Source of the DNA: Chaenocephalus aceratus | Taxonomy: Eukaryota > Chordata > Actinopteri > Perciformes > Channichthyidae | Direction of reading: 5' to 3' | Assembly (NCBI GenBank): GCA_023974075.1 | Contig: CM043800.1 | Coordinates: forward strand, 27,062,952-27,126,951 | Length of the DNA stretch: 64,000 bases | In this document: one piece after another, positions 47,401 through 58,300 of the stretch | Position numbering within the stretch: the stretch's first letter is position 1 | Layout: every line of letters starts with the position of its first letter | Notes under the pieces: model-generated | Told to the model about the DNA's origin: nothing | Seen by the model: only the letters and a program-made list of their open reading frames with translations | The model's database searches: none | Translations under genes and position numbers: made by a program

Positions 47401-50400
47401 CGTCCTTCTCCAAGGACTCCTGCTCTGGGATTTCTTTATTCTCTACTTCAATATCTGAGGTTCCTCTTTCCAGGTCTTTGTTGAGACTGCCAATTTCTAT
47501 GAAGTTCTCAATATTTTCCTCCTGTTGTATATCTACCTGTTGTATCTCTACCACTTCTTCCAACTGTTGATCATCACTGTCTGCAGAGTCCCACCTTTCC
47601 TTCAGGGCAAGATTACCCACAAGTCCTTGTGTTTCCTCGTTCCTGGTTTCTTCACTGCCCGCCAAGATGGCAGGATGAGTTTCACTTCCTGCAAGTTCAT
47701 CGTTTTCTTCAGCCTCCCAAAACTCCTGACCCACAACAAGCATTTCCCCCACCTCCCACGCTTTATTACTGAACCCAGAGAACAATTCAGACCTGAGTTC
47801 AACATCTTGGCTCCTCCTCTCTGGTGAGGCCCACTGGTCATTTTCATCAGGCCACAACCGTAAATCACTTGACTGTAAAAAACGATGGCAGTCAAACTCC
47901 CCCCTAACGACACCAGATCCTGTTAGTTCTTCATCCTCCTCCAGGGCGCTCCATAACTCTTTAGTCTTCACATCCAGGCCCTCGCAGGAGTTATTATCCA
48001 CATTGTTAGCAGAGTCCATCCGACTCACTGCCCCTCTCAAGGGGGACTTTTCCTTCATGGCATTACTTAGCTCTGCAGCAGCCAGCTGTTTCTCCGTCTC
48101 CGTCTCCGTCTCCGTCTCCGTCTCCGTCTCCGTCTCCGTCTCCGTCTCCGTCTCCGTCGTGACCTTCTTTACCTCGCTGCCTTCTGAGCATTGCAGGTTT
48201 CTCAGGCCCAGCTCGTTGTGGTCCAGCCCCGGCCTCTCTTCACCTCCTTCTAACTCTTCATCACCCTCCTCGGCCCAAGAAGGACTAATCAGACCACTCT
48301 CTTTATCAAAGACAGACGTCCCGTCATCGCTTGGCTCGACTACTGACGCCGCTGGATCTCCGAGTGTGGGGTCACTACTTTGAATGGCGTACATGGTGGA
48401 TAGCCTTGACTCTCTGTTGTCATCTTGAGATGGTGTTGCAGATTGCACAGCGTCATTTCCACATTTGAGAGAGTTCATTGCAGATATATCAATATCAGTA
48501 TCTGTTATACTTGTGGTGTTGGGCCTCAAGACGCAATCCTTTGACAGACTGCCAGATATAGCCTCGATCAAAACATTTTTCTCAGCGAGGCTCTTGGATT
48601 GCAGATTAGATTTGTTCTCTGCAGCGTCCTGGTATTTGCAATCTGTTATCTGAGCGATGACGCCATCTGTGTAGTCTATCGGATACCCACTGCTGTGAGG
48701 AAGCCCTTTCAGTGGCTCATCATCTAATTTTGTGAATAACTTATCAATTAAGTCAACACAGTCCTTGGCCTGATGATCATCACACAGCAGTGATGACTCT
48801 TTGCTCTCGTTTTGGAAAATGCCAGAGTCATCTCTCTGTGTTGACTCAAGCCCTTTGTTCAGAGAATCTTCGTCATCACCTAAATTAGGGACGGAATTCT
48901 CTGTAGCATGTTGATTTAAAGTTATACTTTCCTCACACATCTCAATAGTTGTTCCACTTTCACCTTTCTTATCCGACGTCTTTTTACTATTTTTTAAGGG
49001 GCTCTTTTCTCCATTCTCCCCCTCCTCCTCAGTTTTCTCCTCTATCCCAGTCAGAGTTCCCCTGTCTGCTGCTCGACTGCTGCTCGGCCTGGAGGCCACG
49101 AGTCCGTCACTGCTCCTCCTGGTCATCCCGTCCCCCTCCCAGTCGCTGTCTGAGAAATATGCAGAGTCTCGATGGGGTGTTTCATTTCCCAGAGCTCGCC
49201 ACCCGCCACTTCCCACTCCGCCTCCGCTGCTCGTCCATGAGTCACTGGGTGTGAGACAGTCGGCTGAGTTTGAAGTCATAGGAGACAGGACCGAGTCTGT
49301 GGGGGTCATGAGTGAGACATCAGAGGAGGGGTCCCATTCTGGAGTAGTTGGAGTGATAGCAGGAGCGGCTTCCTCTTGGGAAATGTGACAAGGTTTTTCC
49401 TGCCCAGTGTCATTGTTTTCTCTCTTTGCCTCATCATGAATCTGAGAACCAAAATTCTCCAGATCCGCTGCAGTGATATTTTCAGAATCCACTGCAGAAA
49501 TGTTATCAGTGTGGTACTTTTCTTTGTCAACATCACATGTCATCTGATCGTCTCTCTCAGGGCTGCTTGCCCTGTCTGCTCTCATTAACCCTCCATTCCC
49601 TATAACATCTTCTCTTTGAGTATCTGTTTCTAGCGATTCATTCTCCTGCTGTGTCACAGTGTTGGATTCTGCTGTTTGCTCTCCTCTGGCAGGTAAAGCG
49701 GGGCCATCTAAAGTCTCCTCCTCATTCTGACTTGCATGTGTTTGGTTGTGCAGGAGGCCATTTTTGGGCATGATTTCTGAAAACACAAACTCACCAGATT
49801 GGCAGTGATCAGCATCGCTTCCTTCGCTGTCCGATGTAAGAGGTTGCTTATTTGATCCTATATGAAGGACTGGGATCTCCGGTTTCATAGAAACCTTTAT
49901 CTCGCTCTTTTTAGCCCTCTTGGTCACTTGAGCATAGATGGCCTCAGTTGGTGTTTCCTCTTTCCCCTTGTTGGATGCTCGTATGGAGCTCTCCGACTGA
50001 AACCTGATGGTCTGAGCGGAGCCTGGGTCAATGCAAATGGACTCGTATTCAGGAGATAGTGGAGTAGGGGAGTAAGATGAATCGGTCTCCTTTTTGTTTG
50101 TAGCAGTGTTTTGTCTGGATATGATTTCCGTCAGGAAGGTCTCTGCTGATTGGATCTCCTTCAGGAACTCCTCCCTGGTCATCTCTGTCTTGGCAGGCTC
50201 CTGCTGCAGGTCAGACTCCTGCTTCCCGATAGTGATCTCAGAGAGGAGGGAGCGGGATCTCCGTATTCCTTTAGAGTATGCTTCCTCAGCCTCGGTGTAC
50301 GTGGGCAGGCCAGGCGCACAGACATAGGGCCGCAACCTGGATCCTGAAGGATAGAGGTATTTGACTGGATCGGGTTGAGATCCTCCCTCTGGATCCGTGT

Positions 50401-53400
50401 CCATGCCTGTGTCAATCTCTGTGAGGAAGAGATCCCTCTGAACTGATTCGTTAGTGACTGTTTGGTCCTCCTCATTTCCCGAGCTGTGGTTGCGTTTCTC
50501 TGACCCCCATGACTGTCCTGCTGACCCCAGCTCTGTGATCAGCGACTGGGAGCGCCGCATCCCTCTGTTAGGCAAAACAAAGTTCCCCCACGTCTCTCCA
50601 TCTCTTTTCTCCTCCTTCTTTCCCTCCCATGGAGCCTCAGACTTGGACTCAGTGGACTCTGTCACACTCGAGATCTCCGTCAGAAACAGATGCATTGGGG
50701 ATTTCTTGGCAGAGGCCACACGTTCAGAAAGGAGTTCAGCATCTTCCCTCCAGATGGCCGGCAGGATGGTGTCTAGTCGGGACTGAGTCCTTTTCATTCC
50801 CCTGGAGAAGGAGTCTCCAGCGGAAGGGTCCGCATCTTCAGAGAGGCTGGAGTGAGGGACAGAGTTCCCACCGCTTCTCTCTGGGGACGTAAAAGGAGAG
50901 TCATCCTCGTCTGAGTAGGTAGGACTTGATGAAGACTGTCTGTCAGGATGAGGGCGGGGTAAATTACGGTAAATTGGGCGAAACGGGTTTTCTCTGCGAA
51001 TGGGGGAGTCAAAGTCTTTTGCACGAGAATGGGAACTGTCCTTGGAGTTGTGCAAGGATGCTAAATGCCTGCTGCCACCCTCTCTGTCAGACAAGTCACA
51101 GGTTAGCGGGTCTCTGTTCGAACTCTGCATCTGCGGCCTACTGTATCTGGAATAAGTCTCCGCTGTGTTGTAGCTGGGACAACCTCTTTGTGGTTTGGAG
51201 TGGGGAGGGAGGGGTGGGGGACACATTTGAGGAGGTTGGGGGTAGATCGGATGGCTGGATGGGGGAAGGGAGGGGGATAGCGACGGGGATGGGGGTAGTG
51301 TCTGTCGGGCCCTATGGAGGCCCAGGTGATTAAAGGTAGTGATGTGATGGGGGTCTGTTTCGATTTTCCCCCCGATGGTGTAGTGAGGCAGTCCTCTGTA
51401 ACCGAGTGGAGGAGCGGGGAGGGGGCGCGAGTAGAGATGGTTGGCTGATGACATGGACATAGAGCGAGGCTTGGGAGGAAGGACCGGGGCTATTTTATCC
51501 GGATCACTACTCCTTCTCCTGTTCTCCTCCTCATCATCATCGTCTCCTAAATCGACTACTGAGAAGTCAGTCACTCTGCTCGAAGTGTCTCTGAACTCAG
51601 CCACCCCTGTGTTGGGCACATGGAGATGAACCTCGCTCGATCTCACCGTCTGGATACCCTTCCCACACTTGTCAGACGAGAAATAAGGGACTCGCTCTTT
51701 TCCCAGCATTCCACTGCGGATCTCCATCAACTCCATGTCTCCGAGGCAGATCGAGTCAGAGCGGAAAGACTTCCCTTTAAGAGTTGGCGACTTGTCCTGG
51801 GGAGTGTGCTCCTCTAATCTGATGTAGTACTCGCTGGCGAGGGAGGGGCTGCGGGCGCTTATCACCGGGACGACGGTGGGAGTGTCCAGAGACTGCCTGT
51901 GGTTATTGTTCACACTTGGGATTGGCTGGGGAGGAGGGAGAGGTTTGTAGCCGCGTTTGGCATGAGCCTTCTCCCAGAAATACTCAAAGTTCAAGCCTTT
52001 GCTGGTTTCGGTGACTGTCAGGATGTCGTCCAGTTCAGTCGAGGACGCGTTGATACAGTTCCCCACAGGGTCCAGCAGGGGGTAGGAGTTGTCTCTGTCG
52101 TCCCTGCCATACTCTCTTTCCCGTTGCCGCTCGTTTGCTGCAATCTGGAAAGCCGGCGGTCGGAGTAAGTCCCAGCGTCTTTCAAACGACTCATCGCTCT
52201 CCCCTCGCCTTCTACTGCCCTCCTCATACTCCTCATCCTCTTCATCTTCTTCCCCAACACTATCCCTTGCTATTCCTCGCTCTGCTGCCAAGAGGGAGGA
52301 GAGCAGGAGGAAGATCTCTGCTATCGAAGGGCGTTGGGATGGAGGTAGCCAGCAGGACTGCATGATCTCATACCTGAGGACAGGAGAGACAAACAGAATT
52401 AGAGCATAACCACTACCATTAACATAATCATCCTTTCTGCAAACTCCACTCAGTGGATAAGTACTGACCAGTAGTCGGCATGGGAGAGTTTGAGTCTGGG
52501 CTGAGCCAGGGTGATCTGTCTCTCCCTAATGACGAAGGTCAGCACCTCTTCGTCACTCAGGTGTCTGTGGGGCTGAGAGCCAAACTCAAACAACTCCCAT
52601 ATAACCACCCCCAAGGACCTGCAGGGGGAAATGAAATGTAGAGATGTAGAGATGGTGAGACACAGATCTTCACAGACCTATTTGTTATGTAATGCTTTTA
52701 AAGGAACACTTTGTTTTACACAGAGCTCTGACTCAAAAGAAAACAGGACTGAGGCACGATAAATAAAAACATGTAATAAGAAGATATTCTGTTTGTTATA
52801 CGAGTTTTGTCATGATATTATTAAAGGGAAAACTTGTTTGAGAAGGAAATAAGATAATAAATATTATCTGTAATCTAAGGCCACCATTTTTTCTCTTTAC
52901 AGTTTACTTTACAACCAGACACCAAATAGATGGATACGATCATAAATTACCCACATGAAATATCCATATCCTACCTGGCTTGCACTATATAATCAGATGA
53001 ATACATATAAATCTATACAAATGTACATACCACATATTGCTGGCCTTGGTTTGGTCAGTAACGATGAGAGATCCTCTGTACTCCTCCAGCAGCTCAGGAG
53101 AAATCCAGCGCAGTGGGATCCATAACTTGTCAGGAGTTAGGTAATAGTCCTCCTTCACAATGTCATACAACAAGAATTATTTTTATAAATGCACTGTCAT
53201 TATCTGAATGACGAATTTACACATGTTAGAATGGAAAACAATCTAATATCCTACATGGATCCACCAGGAACTTATGTAAGGGTACATTTTGCAGATCAAA
53301 TCAAAACGTACCTTGTAATGGTTGTGTGAAAGGCCGTAGTCACCTATCCTGACAGTGAGGTCAGAGTTCAGCAGGCAGTTTCTTAAAGCCAGGTCGCTGC

Positions 53401-55189
53401 AGAAAGTAGGCACAACCTCCATCAATCAGCCACATTAAACAACAATATAAAATCTTAGTAAACCAAAAAGACAACTTCCAGCACACGCCAAGATAAACAT
53501 TAGATTATTAAAAGAGTTCATAAAAAAAGGAGCAAATTACCTTATTTTTAATGTCATGATATATATTTTTAGAGATACAATCTTGTTTAAAGATTAGATC
53601 CTGATTATGCGCAGAGGTGAAGTCATGACTGACCTGTGGATGTAATTGTTTTCATGGAGATGCAGCAGACCGGAGGTGATCTCAAAAGCCATTCTCTGAA
53701 GAGTCAAGAGGTCCCGAGTCGGCAGGTCAGGAGTCATCCCATCTGACTTGCGCTGGGCCCTCAGGTACCTCTTCAGGTCGCCCTAATTGAACATCACAAC
53801 AGTAATGCCAGCAGTCAATTACATTACATGTTGTTACAACTTGTTAGATGCTTTTATCCAAAGCGACTTACATACATTCAGTACTGTGGACAATCCCCAC
53901 AGGAGCAATTTGGGGTGAAGTGTCTTGCACAGGGGCACAACGACATGCTGACTGCAGTGGGGTTTGAACCTGTGACCCCTGATCCCAACACCAAGGCTCT
54001 ATCTACTCCGCCACACGCATGCATGCTTAAGTACAAGGTAAGGTAATGCCAGTTTGGACAACATTGTGCACACTAAGTGCTTGTGTCCTTCTTGTAAAAC
54101 AGAGATGATTCAGAGAACAGAGAATATGTAGGACTTCTGCAGTAAATCCATCCCTTTTTAGGGTGTTTTCCATCAGAGAGGCTAAAGGCAGCAGGGTATT
54201 GGTAATACGGTGGCAGCCTTGGTATTAGTCTTGTGAGCTTAAGGGAGGGCTATGAACATAAAGAATAAATAAATATAATGAGGACTATAAAACAAAGGAT
54301 TGAAAATAACTGCAAGAAATAGACAATAGGAGATATTATCCAACATGATAAGAGCAGTCAACGAGGCCCTCTGCGCTGTTTGGCTTCTCTCACTGTGTTG
54401 ATATAATTGATCTGTGTGTGTCTTTGTTTGGCCAGAGAGTCTACTCATATGGTTTCCTTAATCAGTCTGGGAGTAAGCCCGATGAGGGAAGGAAAACAAG
54501 CTGACGTATTGATGTAAAGCTGATTCAAGTTATACCGGAACATTTATAACATAATCATTTATCATTCCTGCAGCAAATTAGATGCTTACAATTACATTAA
54601 AACCACTTAATCAAGGGGTAAATGAAGTTAAGACCAGTTGAAAACAACCCATACATTTAATGCAACTCTTACACCACTCTGTATAACTACAGACAGACTC
54701 AACAGCTGTTATGTCAATAAACAGCACTTGTCAGTAATAAAAGCAGTATAGCAATTAGCGGTTTGTTTTTAGAATTTTCAGATACAAGTTGAACAACCAA
54801 CACAGCACTGAAAATGAAAGATTATTTGAGCACAAATTGTAGATAAACGAAGCGAAATGAGAAAAACAAGCAATAGTTCATCTTTAAAAGACACATTACA
54901 ATGGTTGCACTAATGTTGTTTTGAGTCACAGGCCTTGTTGACAAGTATTTATGTTATTTTGTGTACACACCAAGCTAGTTTTAATTTCCCTTTTGTTCGA
55001 TATTCAAACAGCAGTTTGTACTCACCAGTTGACAGAACTCCATAACCAGGAGGAAGGGGATGCTCTCACTGCACTTCCCCAAACACTGAAGGACGTTCGG
55101 ATGTTTTAGGCTCCTAGAGGAAGTAAGAGAAACCAGATAGATGAACAGACAAACAAACAGTGATAGATAGATAGATAGAGTGATATATT

Positions 55190-55227
<38 letters not shown>

Positions 55228-55292
55228 GTGATAGATAAATAGATAGATAGATAGATAGAAAGATAGACAGATAGATAAATAGATAGATAGAT

Positions 55293-55351
<59 letters not shown>

Positions 55352-58300
55352 CAGATAGATAAATAGATAGATAGATAGAAAGATAGATAGATAGATAAAT
55401 AGATATATAGATAAATAGATAGAGTGATAGATAGATAGATAGATAGATAGAAAGATAGATAGATAGAAAAAAGAACATAAAGACCTTACTGCTTCCTCTG
55501 TGTATTAGTGTGTGTGTGTTTTATTATCATCTACCTGCAGTAACAGTATCTCTCTAAGTACACAATACAAAATTAAAACAATATTTTTAGAGTGTAAACA
55601 GGTTGAATCCAAGCCAGACCCAATGTTGCTCCTTCAGTCAATGATTGAAAATGCCATTCTCATCAACTTAAAACACTCTATGCACATACCGCCTTACCTG
55701 TAGGATCTGTTATTGATGGCTAACTTATTTTTGATACGTTTTCCTGTAGTGCAGATTTCCTACAGACCTGATTTGAATACTGTACTCTAATCACACTGCT
55801 TTCATGTCAAACACAATAACGAACTGTGACAGTAATTGTTGTCAAGCCAAAGTAACATTGTTTTGCGTCCAAAATGGTTTCTCACCTGTACGGCTCGGAC
55901 TCTGCCAAGAACTTCCTCTGCTCCAGACGGCTGGCACTGACACGCAGCTCCTTCACCACGGCCTGAGAGGAGCTGCAGTCACACAGCACCTCGGCCAGGA
56001 TCACCTGAACAGATCAATGAGTAATATCATATCAACATCTGGTCATTAAATATAACAGATCAGAAAAATTAATCTGTGATTCGGGTTATATTTTACATGA
56101 AAACTAAATGGTGTAGGAATATTAGAGTTGATTGTCTCACCTTTCCGAACCAGCCATTTCCTATCTCCTGAAGATAGTTTAAAGCGTGTCTTTTGAAGCA
56201 CTGCGACTTGGAGTCTGTAAAATAGACGAGGAATAAAAAAAGATCAGGGTCACAATCTGCGTTTGATGTTCTTATATGAAAGTACATTTTGTAACTGCAG
56301 AAAAGATCACTTTTAAAAACTGATGATACACTCAGGGAAAAGAATCTATGCATCTGAAAAGTATATCTACCAGGAATAAGATGTCTCCTACTTGGCTGAA
56401 GAAAATGTTTTCATGTTTCTGTGTCTCTGTATGCACCACTTATACCAAAGCAAATTCCTCGTATGTGTAAACCTATTTGGTTATAAAACTGTTTCTGATT
56501 CTGATGTTTCCACATCATTTTTAAGTAACTTGTATATTGAACCACAAAAGGCTTCCAAACGTGGTGTGATATAACAAAATCATGATGTAATACTAAGAGA
56601 GAGACTTGTATTTAGTTCAGCACAGATAAACGTTCAGCAAATACAATTAAAAATGGCTTCTAGTGGGCACACATTATTCTACACAGCAAAGTATCAGAAT
56701 GACAAAAAAACATTGCTGCAACAAAATGAATAAGGTGTGCTGATAGGGGCGTCACGATACACCAAATACATATTTATGGTGTATAAATAATATATGTCAT
56801 GTCAACCAGTGGCGTAGCCAGGAATTATTGTGTGGGTGGGCCTGGAGAAATGTAGGTGGGCCAGGGGGAGACTTATTAAGTGTGGGGTCTGAGCTGAAAC
56901 TTCATTAATGATTTTATTCATTTTTTAATGCACTAATTAAACATAGGCATAAGCATAAACTAGCAGTGAAAACAAAAACATAGGCACGGCGGCCTCAGAA
57001 TGTGTGTAAAACTGACATCCACATGACTGGCTCGGCGGCCACAGGTTGTTTATCTATCCTTGACAGTCGCACAGTGGGCACACACTGAGTCTTTTCATAT
57101 TCAGAAAATGTGTGTACACGCTTCACTGCAGACCTCAAGAAGAAATAAGACTTTCATTCACTCACGGCAAAACTAACTTTACTCACGGTAAAAAAATGCA
57201 CTCCCTATTCCATTGTCATGAAGGTGGAATCTAACTATATCCAGAATAAGTTTTATTGGATTCAGGCTAGAAACATGTTTATTTATGCTGTAAAGTTGGG
57301 CATTTTAACATGGGGGTCTATGGAAATGGCTCCTTTCTGCATCCATACCATGTCGGCCACTAGATGAACTGCAGTTTGTGGCACTTCCTTCTGCGCTTCC
57401 CGGCTCTGCCCCAGAGTTTGCCGCTATGACGCGCTGATTGGCTGCGGGTGGGCCAGACGTGCATGTGGGTGGGCCCAGGCCCACCCACAGCTACGCCACT
57501 GATGTCAACATATGCTGATATCAGCACATCTTCAACCATTTACTTTTCTTTCTTGAGGCCTTATGGACTTTCTTTTATTAGGAGTTCATCAGGTTCAATT
57601 TAAATTTGTCTAATTGTTCTTTTAATAATATTTTGATAATTTAGTGTGAATTTATTTTGGCCATGATCAATGGTCTGGTGAATATCGTGACTAGCTCGCA
57701 CCATTCCTATCTGAGGCCAAATGTCCAACGTGATCGGCCTGCTCAGAGCACTGATGCAGAACTTTCTCAGATCAGAGTTTCCACTCCATTGAACTGCAGA
57801 GGGGAGTCCAATGCAACTGGTTGTGCTCTCGGTTTGAGACCTTTAATGGATCCACATCAGTGATTCAGGCAACAGACCGTGAGGGAGTTCAGTGCAGGAT
57901 ATTTCTTCAGCTTCATTTTCGGGGGTTTTGTGTGCTCAAATAAGAGTCCAAGAACAGGAGTTGGTTTTTTTAGGTTGTTACCTGCTCCATCCTGCAGGGC
58001 GGGGCAGGTGGGCCTGTCTCTGACCGGCAAGGTGTAGACCTCAGGGAGGGAGGGACATGACGACAGGCTGTCCTCCTGGATGGGACTGGAGCCTCCAGAG
58101 ATCTCCTCTCCGTCTGCATTGTCAAACTCCTGGTGGTGGCACAGCAGCATAAGGAAATCACAATACTGGTTGAAAATATAAAATAAGCTGCAGTGTCACT
58201 TGATAATATGTCTGGATTGAGCGAGGCAGACAATGGGAAAGCAGCCACTCTGAACTAATGACACCCTGTCTGCCTGCTCAACAACACTGTCAGCTCAAAG

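Noticed and set aside
47602..51333. Antisense open frames across the giant lmtk3 exon
   Set aside because: Their composition mirrors the acidic Ser-rich coding strand; there are no conserved motifs or splice signals.
54981..55478. Long open frame of Ile/Tyr/Leu/Ser repeats on the minus strand
   Set aside because: It is the translation of the GATA microsatellite and runs across the splice sites of an lmtk3 exon; only the C-terminal part ([12 protein letters not shown]) is real coding sequence.
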